Source of the DNA: Leucocoprinus leucothites
Taxonomy: Eukaryota > Basidiomycota > Agaricomycetes > Agaricales > Agaricaceae
DNA length: 64,000 bases
Assembly: GCA_013368445.1 (NCBI GenBank)
Contig: JAACJO010000035.1
Coordinates: forward strand, 124,001 to 188,000
Direction: 5' to 3'
This document shows, piece by piece, positions 31,292 through 41,293 of this stretch. How positions within the stretch are numbered: position 1 is the first letter of the stretch; the number at the start of each line of letters is the position of its first letter. The position numbers and the translations under genes are program-made. The notes beneath the pieces are model-generated. The model searched no databases, was not told where the DNA came from, and worked only from the letters and a program-made list of their open reading frames with translations.

Positions 31292-32507
31292 AGTCATGAA
31301 GCCAGATGTAGCCTTGACCCTAGAGGTTGCCATTGATGGGCTTTAATCAGTACAGTATATAGCTACCAGTAATGTGGCATGCTTACCATCTTGGGCACGA
31401 CTGGAGGAGAAGTGCACAGTCTTGGTAGTGAGCTAGATGGCACCTTTATAAGCCTTGCTGTGAATATCCATACCTGGTACAAAGCCATAAGGGATATACA
31501 TAGTAGAGGAATGCTTCTTGAAGTCCTGTAGCAAAGAGGGTTGAGTCTCAAGAGCAGAAAGTCAGCAGAGAAAATTTGATACCCCAATATTAGCATTATC
31601 AATAAAGCCAGACAGGGTAGCACTAGGAGTAGTGCTAGTAAAGCCTTCATTGTTGACTACCATTTGAGTCTGGAAGAAAGAAAGCATTAGCTATATAGAA
31701 CAAGAGCTGGGTGATCATGATGAACTGGCCCAGGGGATACAGCACAAGGAACAGTGTTCTCAGTAGTGTGGTTGACAATCTGGACTTTGTCATTTTCAGA
31801 ATCAGAAGATGGGACCATGTCAGGGGAGACAACAGTCTTGCCACAACATTGTTATAGATAGTCACTATCATCAGGATAGCAATCACAAGCAAGAGAAACT
31901 TGCCTTTTTAGGGGGAGCTGAAGACTTGCTGGTGTTACTATTGGCAGCAGTGGTGATAGCACTCATGATGTATGCAGCAGAGCTCTCAACAGGAGAAGTT
32001 GCAGCTGTAGCAGAAGCTCCTCCCTCTCCAGAATTGGCCTTGGTATGGTTATACTGTTGGTTAATAGACTGGAGCTGATTAGTGATGGGGGGAAAGACAT
32101 AAGTAGTATCATGGTCCTTTTCCCAAGTCTCGAATATGCAACGAGCTTGAGAAATTAGTCTGAAATGTTCAGGCTTGCTAGCAGCAGAAGGATTGGTAGA
32201 GAACAAGTGAACAAAGGCCTCCTGAACACAGGTATCAAGAGCTCAGTCTTTGATGTTACACTTAGAGATGGATGGTTACATACTACAGGGGTGATAATAG
32301 CATTGAGAGCACTCTTAGTAGAGTTCATAGTGGTCTCACCTTGCGAGAGTCATTGAAGATGGTGCTGAAAGTTTGCTACAGCATCATTAAACTTGATAAA
32401 GGCATTGGTGGTTTCACCAGAACAGGAAGGAGTAACAGTAGACATCTCTGTGGGGGAAGAGCAGGGCTTGCAATAGGATGGTTGTCAAGATAAGCATAGG
32501 TCATAGT
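31292..32507 (-). pseudogene. Antisense gene remnant downstream of N pol
   Basis: Minus-strand coding character lies just 3' of the N pol gene. A start at 32442 (MSTVTPSCSGETTNAFIKFN) and the block QEAFVHLFSTNPSAASKPEH, FETWEKDHDTTYVFPP (32220-31883) fit one protein if an intron lies between them (GTGAGACC at about 32342 to CCCTGTAG). Downstream to 31300 the frame is broken. No cysteine cluster was found in this part. I do not recognise the family. By position it parallels the antisense genes of K and J. Element J inserted just upstream of its start. Confidence 0.45.
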
Positions 32508-33053
32508 TGTCAAGATTTGCGAAATACCGGCACTTACTAAGCGCACAAAAGTTACAGAGAGGTTGGTCGTTGGCTTCAGTGTATGTGCTGCACCCTTCCA
32601 ATATTGCATCAACCAATTTGGTCTATAAGGAAGATGACAGACTATACAAATTGGAATTCAACACTGAAGGAATAACAGACAGAGAATTCAGAGTGGAATC
32701 TTAGTTGATATTCAGAATGGGTAATACATGAGCTAGTAGCAACATATTTAAGATAATGCAAAATTGGACAAATAACACGTAAATATTGTGAAGCTCACAA
32801 TGCGATGATAAACAAATAAACAGATAAACAAAAGGTAAATAGACAATGACAGATGCAACACAATGGAGAATGACAAACATAAATGGAATGGTGGAAACAA
32901 ATATGAGCGCAAGTGAAAAGATGATAGAATGATGAGTGGAAACAGGCTGCGAAATATTTATAGAAATGGTAGATAATGAAAAATCACAGGAATTGGAAAT
33001 TGAAAGAATAGTCGGAGATCAAATTGGAGAGGTCATGATTGCAGATCATGACA
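32508..33053 (-). repeat. J 3' LTR
   Basis: 546 bp, TGTCAAGATTTGCG on the plus strand to GATCATGACA. It is the same length as its partner at 39902-40447. Differences between the two are nearly all transitions at CG/TG/CA positions (for example CCGGCAC versus CTGGTGC), as expected for decay of methylated CpG since insertion. Confidence 0.95.
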
Positions 33054-33133
33054 GTATTCCCCTTTTAGGACCAAGCCCTCAAGGACTTACTAATCCTTGA
33101 TCTCTTATCAAGATCATCTTGCCTCCTACCACC

Positions 33134-34339
33134 ATGGCTCCCCACTCCTCAAAGAAGAACCCCAACCTAAGCGCAATGACAAATGATGAACTCATGGCCA
33201 AAATTCAATGTTGGAACACCAAACAGGGAGCAAACGTATGGCCAGCAATGGCTGCAGTGTTGGGAATGACAATGAGTCAACCCAGCAACAGTGCGATAAC
33301 AAATCCAGCTCCTACTGTGACATGAAGGACCACTAGATCGGGACAGATAGTCCAAAGTGATGATGACAATGATGATGAAGAGGAAGAGTTGCAGATATTG
33401 TCCAAGGGTAAGGGGAGAGTGCCAATGAGGGCATCAACATTGGGATCGTGCGAAGTAATGGATCATGTATCCATTTCTGTTGCGACATTGAGTAGGGCTT
33501 TGTCAAGCTTCACTTGGAAGAAGAATGGTGCCCATCAGCAGAATCTGACCGATGGGCTACCTTACCAAAAGAGTTAGGTGATGTGTTTGCAATGTGTCGC
33601 TGGGCAGTGGGAGTGTAAGTCGCAGTGTGGATTAGGGAAATGTACATATTGTGCGCAAGCAAAGAAGGGGTGTTATAATCCACAGGATGATCCGAAAAAG
33701 GAGGCCTCTAGTCAAGGAGTGAGCTTGTTGTTGATCAGAGCAACAGCATCAAAAAAACGAAAAATAATGGCACCTCCCATGAGTCAACCATTGCAATTGA
33801 GCTCTGGTGATTGGGGATCGAGTTTCACACCTCCTCTGTCCACTCAACTGTCGTCCTCTTTGCAGTGGAATCTTCCTGAAATCCCACCTACTGTGGATGA
33901 TGATACATTTGGAGCAATAGAGATCAGGTCACCCATGATCGTTGCTGAACAGGACACTAGGATGGTGGTAAGTTTGTTTGCAGATTTGTGATGCAATGTT
34001 ACTAAAATTGCAATGAAGTCTCCTCAGCCCCTTCCACCCCAACTATTGTGGGCTCCTGGTCATTCCCCAAGTCTTTCGTGAGAAGTCACATGATTATCAT
34101 CAGCAGTGGACAATCTGGAGATCATGACAAGGGAAAATATGCAGGTGCAACTTCAGAATCGGGTTATGTTGCAACAGCAGATTAGCACATTGGATGAGCA
34201 GGTGTCGGCATTGAGGGAGACTACAAGGGTGTTACAGGCGCATGGAAGGACACTTGAGAGGCTCGTGGCAATCGAGGAGGTGAAGCTAGTGATGGGACAG
34301 GGATTGAAGGATGGTGCGGGATGTGGGTATCGGAAATGA
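33134..34339 (+). pseudogene. Antisense accessory gene of J: six-cysteine zinc-cluster-like and coiled-coil protein
   Basis: Opposite strand to J pol, between pol and the 3' LTR, the same place as in K. From ATG 33134 (MAPHSSKKNPNLSAMTND) the frame runs through an acidic patch (DDDNDDEEEE). A Cys-rich block at 33584-33673 has spacing C-x2-C-x6-C-x8-C-x2-C-x6-C (CLQCVAGQWEC, then CTYCAQAKKGC). That equals the Gal4-type Zn2Cys6 spacing, but the basic residues sit in the second half. A 60-nt intron (33968-34027, GTAAGT...CTCCTCAG) leads in frame to a C-terminal coiled coil (LQQQISTLDEQVSALRE). Three to four TGA/TAG stops break it. Function unknown. Confidence 0.78.
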
Positions 34340-34639
34340 GGGAAGGAGGGAGTAAAAAGGAAAAGGACTATAAAGAAAGGACTATGAAGATTGCTGTCAT
34401 CATTGTCATTGCTGCTTTTAGTGAAGAATATATGTATACTACTTGAATGTTTTTTCTCTTGGTTTTTCTTGTTTTGTAATAAATGATATCTTGATGGAAT
34501 GAAGTGAGTATGGTGTGAAAGAAAAGGAAATCAAAAATGAGATGTTAAGGACTGGGAATATCGACTTGGAATGAAAAGGAATGTTGCGAAAACATGTGAA
34601 AGAATGTCTGTAAAAGATTGAAAATGATAGTGAGTAGTT

Positions 34640-36231
34640 TTAAAGTGAAGAGAGAGGTCCAGGTTTATTGGGGTACATGTAGTGGAAGTTAGAAACTAGG
34701 TCTATGGCATGTTTGAGCTCTGTTGCAGGTAACCATGACTCTGCTTCGTCCATATCTTTGTAACCAAGCCATACTACTTTGTAAAGGAGTTTACAAGTGC
34801 ATTGATGTTGATCGATCTTTGAATCAACAATGCAATCAACTTTGTATTCTAGTTCTCCATCAACCTCCACTGTAGGTGGTGGTGATGTGACATGATTTGG
34901 AATGGAGCTGGGGGTGAAAGGTTCAAGCATGGAAACATGGAATACAGGATGAACAGTGTGCATAGAGTCAGGAAGTCGAAGAGTAAAAGAATGTGAACCT
35001 GGTTGGGAAATAATTTCGTAGGGTCCAAGGTATTTTTCGGAGAGTTTCTTTGAAGGTCTTGTCGTGCGGAAGTACTGTGCTTTGACAAAAACCTTATCAC
35101 CAATCTTAAATGCATGTGCAACAAGACAGCGATCATCAGCATTGGCCTGATAGCAATGCTGGGCATGAGCGATTTCCAACTTGAGAGTTGAATGTAGTTT
35201 GTCTAAATCCACAGCGAAGTCGCAAGCACAAGCTGATGCGAGATCCCTCTCAGGGTGAACTGTGATATTAGGGTGGTAACCTTTATTAGGGAAGAACAGA
35301 GAGATACCAGTGGTAGCAGAAGGAAAATTATTGAAAGTGAACTCAGCTATAGGTAATAGGTCAGACCAATTACTCTGTTGGTAGTTGCAATAAATGTGCA
35401 AGTACTGTTCAAGAGTTTGGTTAGTTCGTTCAGTCTGACCATCACCTTCAGGATGATAACCCAATGTAAAGTGTAACTTCATGTCCAAAGCTTCTCCTAG
35501 CAATTGGAAAAAGTGCAAAACAAATTCTGAACTGCAGTCAGAGGTAACATTAGCAGGGATACCATGTTTGGAGAAGACATGAATGACGAAGAGTTTAGCA
35601 AGTTCTATGGAAGTAATGGTATCATGAGTTGGAATGAAAATTGCTTGTTTGGTTAGCCTATCCACAATGACCAGAATTGAGTCAAACCCTGAGGACTTTG
35701 GAAGTTTTTCAATGAAATCCATAGAAATTGAATCCCAAGGTTGTGATGGTATGGGAAGTTGCTTGAGAGTTCCATAGGGACAATGGCGTCAAGCTTTCGA
35801 TCTTGAACAGGTAACACAACTTTTGCAGTAATCCTTGACAAAGTTGTGGATATTTGGCCACATATACTCATGGCGAACAAGTTCTAGAGTTTTGTTTTGA
35901 CCAAAATGGCCAGCGAGTGTATGGTTGTGATAGTACTGCAAAATGCGCAAATGAAGATCATTAGTATCAGGAACATAGATTCTACCATCAAGTAACAAGA
36001 AACCCTCAGAGTCTTTGGACCAGTGACCCTCTGGATGAGCAAAGTGATCAGAAACAGAATTGTCAGTGGAAATAGCAGAAAGAATGTCTGTGCAAAGTTG
36101 CAAAGTGTCCATAATAAGATCAGTATGTAGTGCAGGTGTATAAAGATATGAAGCACAAATAGAAGTAGAAAGTTGTTTGTTAGTAAAGACAGGTTGGAAA
36201 TTGTGAGGATTAACCATGGCATAGCCATTAT
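34640..36231 (-). pseudogene. J integrase with chromodomain
   Basis: Mostly open. Zinc part: HFGQNKTLELV and CKSCVTCSRSKA. Catalytic core: SMDFIEKLPKSSGFDSIL, TSDCSSEF (Asp) and YHPEGDGQTERTNQTLEQY (Glu). KYLGPYEIISQPGSHSFTL is the GPY-like region. The last ~60 residues, CKLLYKVVWLGYKDMDEAESWLP, form a chromodomain. The 360-aa segment from 35722 to 34640 is intact, so the chromovirus identity is clear. One break near 35790 separates it from the zinc part. Confidence 0.92.
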
Positions 36232-37620
36232 TCCCCCCTTTTGGGTAGATGTCCCAATGTCTAGTTAGGGCATCTGGTTTCATTCCAAGCTTACCAGGTC
36301 TAAATCGAATAACAAGGTTGAACTGCAATAAGAACTCAGACCATCTGGTTTGTCTGCGTGTTAGTATCTTTGTGGTAGAGAAATACTCAAGGTTCCTATG
36401 ATCAGTGACCACATCAATAGGAAGTGCAGTGCCTTCAAGATAATGGTGCCAGATTCGGAATGCTTCAAAAATTGCAAGCAGTTCCTTGTCGTGGGTGTCA
36501 TAGTTAAGCTTGGATGTGGAAAATGTACAGGAATGAAAAGTGATAGGGTGAATATCTCTATCAGGAGCAATGATAGAGAGTATAGCTGCCAGGGCATAGT
36601 CAGAGGCATCAGTTTCCACAATAATTTGTGTATCAGGAATTCAATGGGTAAGAACTGGTGCATGCATAAAGGCCTCCTTGAGGGAGTTAAAAGCCTTACG
36701 AGCTTTTTCATTGAAGTTCCACTGTATGTGTTTTCATGTGAAGCGAGTTAGTGGTACAACAATATCGGAATAACCATAAATGAAACGATGATAGAAGTTC
36801 ACGGAACCAAGGAAGGATTGTATGTCCTTGACCTTCTTCAGTTTGGGCCAGTCCTGGATAGTTTTTACCTTTTCTTCTGACATTTTCAGACCATCTGGAG
36901 AAAGAATGTAGCTGAGGTATTTGACTGTGTCAGTATGGAACTCGCATTTATCAGCACAAGCATAAAGGCCATTTTGGCACAACCTTTTAAGGACTTCACA
37001 AATGTGTTTGTGATGCAAATTAATGTCCTCCGAATATATGAGAATATCATCAAGATAAACGGTTACACATGTATCAAGAAGATCCTTGAAAATGTTGTTC
37101 ATGAATCGCTGGAAGGCAGCAGGAGCGTTGGTGAGACCAAAAGGCATCACAAGCCACTCAAATGAACCATAGTGAGTGCGGAATGCAGTTTTCCACTCAT
37201 TGCCTTCAGCAATATGAACCAAATGATAAGCATGTCGGAGATCAATCTTGGTATAGATACCAGCCTTTCACAGAGAGTCCAGCAAGTCAGAAATGAGCAG
37301 TAGTGGGTAGTGATCTTTCCTAGTGATTCAGTTAAGACCACGGAAATCAACACAGAGTCAAAGAGAGCCATCTTTCTTTTTGATGAAGAGAACAGGAGCA
37401 CCATGAGGAGAATTAGAAGGTCAAATAAAGCCAATGGAAAGATTTTCGTCAATGAATTCTCAGAGTGCAGCAAGCTCAACCTGCAAAAGCAAATAAATTG
37501 TTCCAACAGGAGGAGAAGCACCTTCCTCGAGATTAATGCGCAAGTCATAAGGTCAGTGAGGTGGAAGACTGTCAGCATGGGATTTGCTGAAAACATCTGC
37601 AAATTTGTGATATTCCAAAG
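36232..37620 (-). pseudogene. J reverse transcriptase and RNase H
   Basis: RT core on minus strand: [36 protein letters not shown], catalytic [12 protein letters not shown]. RNase H: IVETDASDYALAAILS, ELLAIFEAFRIWHHYLEG and DVVTDHRNLEYFSTTKILT. The last part runs open to KPDALTRHWDIYPKGG. TGA codons at about 36733 and 36641, and others at 37270-37400, replace Arg or Trp codons. The upstream linker carries HKFADVFSKSHADSLPPH, as in K1. Confidence 0.9.
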
Positions 37621-37873
37621 GAATGTTAGAAAGGTTGATGGGATCCTGTGAAGAAGAAGCAGCTCCAGCCACAGATGAGCACTGGAGATCCAGACCAAAA
37701 TGCATAGAGCCAGGTTGACAACAGACATGTGCAAATGCAGCCACGCCAATCAGTCAAACGTCAGGTCATGAAGAAGAAGAATCAGGAACTGGTGAGATTG
37801 TATCAGGAGCCAGTGATTTGGCAGAGATAGGTGGGCAGACAGAAGGAGTAGCAAGATCTGATTACAGAGTAGA

Positions 37874-38322
37874 TCAGAAAGCGATTTGACCTGAAACCCA
37901 ATCAATCAATGGATTATAGCAGGCAAGCCAATTATGTCCAAGAACCACAGAGCAAGACAGGTCAAGCTGAGTGACATAGAAGTCCAGATTTATACATTCA
38001 CCAGTTGGAAAGGAGATAGGGATTTTCGCAGTCTCTGAAATGAATGAATTAGATGAACCATCAAACAATTGCAACTCTACAGGAGGAATCGGAATAGTGG
38101 GTACACAATATTTATGAATAAGCGAATTGTCTATGAAGCAATGAGTTGAACCACTATCAACGAGTGCAGTAAGTGAAATAGGGAGTGAAGAAAAAGTAAG
38201 TGAAATATGAAGAGAGTTCGGATTGGAAAGAGTGGATGCATTGAGTCGAATACTCTCTGAAGCACAGGAGAGTTCAACACAATTCTCAGCCTGTGCAGAG
38301 TTCTGAGGATCACTCACTATTT
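37874..38322 (-). pseudogene. J aspartic protease
   Basis: Read in the -1 frame after gag. [17 protein letters not shown] leads to the active site [16 protein letters not shown] and [17 protein letters not shown]. The match to K1 protease is residue for residue over most of its length. DSGST is the canonical retropepsin triad, so this copy keeps its catalytic residues. The ORF ends at 37874, where the linker to RT has a stop. Confidence 0.88.
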
Positions 38323-39861
38323 TTTTGAACTCTTGGATTGAGAGCCCGAAGGTTGCAAAGCATCCTTGGAGTCTGTGTCAGCCTTGGCTTTTCACCCTTT
38401 AGGCTTGTTCGCATTAGAAGAAGAAGAAGTAGAATTGGAATTATTATTAGTATTACTGGACTCATTCTTGCGAGGACAGTCACGAATCATGTGGTTTCCA
38501 CCACAGTATAAGCATTGTCCATTTGCAATGCGATGCTGATGCTCTTGAGCAGTCAGCTTACTGTCCTTGTTGAGTTTTCTGGTGAGAGGATTGGAGGATT
38601 GTGATGAGGAAGGAGGATTCAACAGTTTCTGGAATGGTTTAGGATTGTTGGAAGGAGGATTGGAAGGTGTGTTGGACTGCTGCAATGAGTTCTGCTGGCG
38701 ATTGTTGTTGTTCTTCTTCCCCTTGTTTTTATTCTGCTGGTTCTGTGTATCAGGACGTGTCAAAGACTGACCTAGTTTTTCACCAGTACACTTCTTTTCA
38801 CAGACATGGGACCAGTAGTTGTTGTCAATTTGCATAGTGAGACATTGCATAGCAGCAAGGGAAGAGGGTTTGCCAGTAGGAGAGCTGGAAATGATGTTGG
38901 AAATGCGATCTGGAAGGCCTCGATAATAGTGGTAAACTAGGACATTGTCAGGCCATCCCAAGATACTAGCAAGTCATGAGAACTCAATGTTATACTTGGT
39001 TATAGTCCAGTTATGACCCATGCAAAGGTGTTCCAACTCCTCTGCTGCCTCTGTATCATGATCAAGGGCCCCAAAATTCTCATGCAACTCATCCACAAAT
39101 AATTGGAAATCCTGAAACCAGGAAATGACATCCCAATCGTACTCCACTTGAAGAACCATTTGAAAGTGCTGCTGAGCAGGTCCCTTGAGAAAGGTCATCG
39201 CAAAGCTAACCTTCACATGTTCTGTAGTGAATTGTGATGGATTAGTATTGAAGTATAAGTGGCATTGAAAAAGGAACTCGTCTAGTTTCTGAGGCTTGGA
39301 GCTGTCAAATGTGTCAGGCTCTTTAGCCTGAATGTGTTTCGTTTTAACTACAGGCTGGGGAGTATGGTTGCGATTTTTGAGGTTAGTTGCAAAACGATCC
39401 ATAATGTTCAGAAATTGTTCTTCAGGGTCTGGGTTTTGATGACAGCAGCGATGAGGAGGCTCATCAGGCTCATCCTCTGGGTCACCTTCATCATCAGGAT
39501 CATCATTGGGAGGACCTCCATCACCACCTCCACCTCCTGTATCAGCACCATCATTATCCAAATGTTCATCATCCTGACCCAAATCTTCAGTTTCGAAAAA
39601 TTGGGTATTGCCCTCTGGTTCTTGTGTGTTATTCTCCTCTTCTTCCTCATTGTCTTTGTTGTGGTCAACACTGACCTGGTCGTGCTCAGGCTGGGGTTCA
39701 TCTTCTTTGGACTTATGAATAGTCCTACATGAAGCTTCACACCCATTTCGAGGTAGACCTGAAAACCAAGGAGTAGAAGGTGTGCATCGAGAGGGAAGTG
39801 GATGATTCTGGACAGAAATACCATCAGTACAAGCAGTATTGCAAGTAAGAGTTGTAGACAT
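38317..39861 (-). pseudogene. J gag
   Basis: Starts MSTTLTCNTACTDGIS at 39861. An acidic, Gly/Asp/Glu-rich N-terminal region (about 55-150) precedes the capsid-like part (TFDSSKPQKLDEFLFQCHLY, SFAMTFLKGPAQQHF). A TGA at 38974 stands in an Arg position. After it the frame continues (LASILGWPDN) to an Asn/Ser-rich stretch and the knuckle CLYCGGNHMIRDC. A second TGA lies at 38392. The true end is TAG at 38317-38319, immediately preceded by seven A (38320-38326, gag frame A AAA AAA), with protease in the -1 frame beyond. Confidence 0.88.
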
Positions 39862-39901
39862 ATTAAGAGAACAATACCAAAAGTTGAGATTCTGAATATA
39901 C

Positions 39902-40447
39902 TGTCAAGATTTGCGAAATACTGGTGCTTACTAAGCATGCGAAAGTTATGGAGAGGTTGGTTGTTGGCTTCAGCATATGTGCTGTGCCCTTCCAATATCG
40001 TGTCGACTGATTTGGTCTATAAAGAAGATGACAGACAGTGCAAATTGGAATTCAACACTGAAGGAATAACAGACAGAGAATTCAGAGTGGAATCTTAGTT
40101 GATATTCAGAATAGGTAATACATGAGCTAGTAGCGACATATTTAAGATAATGCAAAATTGGACAAATAACACATAAATATTGTGAAGCTCACAATGCGAC
40201 GATAAACAAATAAACAGATAAACAAAAGGTAAATAGACAATGACAGACGTGACACGACAGAGAATGACAAACATAAATGGAATGGCAGAAATGAATATGA
40301 GTGCAAATGAAAAGATGATAGAATGATGAGCAGAAACAGGCTGCAAAATATTTATAGAAATGGTAGATAATGAAAAATCACAGGAATTGGAAATTGAAAG
40401 AATAGTCAGAGATCAAATTGGAGAGGTCACAATCACAGATTGTGACA
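39902..40447 (-). repeat. J 5' LTR
   Basis: 546-bp partner of the LTR at 32508. Right flank ATAGT (40448-40452) equals the left flank of the element. The gag start lies about 40 nt inside, after GTATATTCAGAATC. I could not identify a tRNA-complementary primer site with confidence. Confidence 0.95.
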
Positions 40448-41289
40448 ATAGTGATGATAGTTGGGGCTTTTAAACCCATGTCCTAAGGCTAGTTGACTCA
40501 TTCTAGACAGGGTATCACTGATAAGGTTGAATTTCAATTTTATATTTTTGGCCAATACCACCACATGCTAGCAGCAGTGGAGCTCTGAAGTGATAGTGAG
40601 TAGTATTCCAGTTGCATCACATGCATGAGTGAGGCACAGGCAATATTGCAAATTAGAAATAAATGAAGGACTTCCCTATGTGTTAGTGACAGGGGCATCA
40701 TTTACATAGTGAGGGGGAAAGGGGCCAATGCAGTGATCAGTAACAGTACATCTAGAGCTAAAACTTTAGTAAAAGGCAATCACAAGAATCTTGCAAATCA
40801 GTAAAAAGCTTATGCTGGGGGTAGGGTCTCACAGGTCTCACATGCATAATTAGTGGAACACAAGAATAAAATTGGAGATGCCAATATACAAGTAGAGATG
40901 CATACAAATAGTGAAGATACAGGGCAATGATAACACATGAGTCTGAATAAGAAAATGACAAAGATGGGAGCTCACAAAAGAAAGCAGACTATTGAGACTC
41001 ATGACAAAACTAGGAAAGCACAAGAAAGTAAAAATAACACAAGACTGGAGTTGAACCCAACCATAGAAAGTGCTAACAGGTGGTTGAACACTTGTAGTGA
41101 AGGCACAGGATAAAAAATTCTAATGCTGTAGACAGGAGTTAGCAATAAAGAGCAGGACAAGATATATGAAAGTTACCTTCTTAGCCTTGTTGCAATTAGG
41201 AAGGACATGTTTGACACAAGAAGGGCCTGCTTGAGAAGATGATGGTGTCATGGGAACAGAAATTGGCAAAGAAGAAGGGAGTGAAGAGG
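40448..41289. other. No recognisable feature
   Basis: AT-rich DNA between element J and the decayed minus-strand gene. Only short ORFs occur on either strand, without recognisable motifs. It is part of whatever element J inserted into. Confidence 0.6.
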
Positions 41290-41293
41290 GAAC

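Larger units (their letters stand above)
32508..40447 (-). mobile_element. Complete Ty3/gypsy chromovirus J with both LTRs
   Basis: 7.94 kb, minus strand, flanked by the 5-bp TSD ATAGT (32503-32507, 40448-40452). LTRs of 546 bp each are at 32508-33053 and 39902-40447 (TGTCA...TGACA). Internal order on the minus strand: gag (39861-38317), protease, RT, RNase H, integrase with chromodomain (ending 34640), an antisense gene (33134-34339 on plus), and a polypurine tract (AAAAGGGGAATAC) next to the 3' LTR at about 33054-33066. It carries only scattered stops, mostly TGA for CGA, so it is decayed but structurally whole. Confidence 0.95.

Noticed and set aside
39334..39732. 132-aa plus-strand frame with hydrophobic runs opposite J gag.
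   Set aside because: It is the complement of the acidic, repetitive gag N-terminus. The hydrophobic character follows from Asp/Glu codons read backwards.
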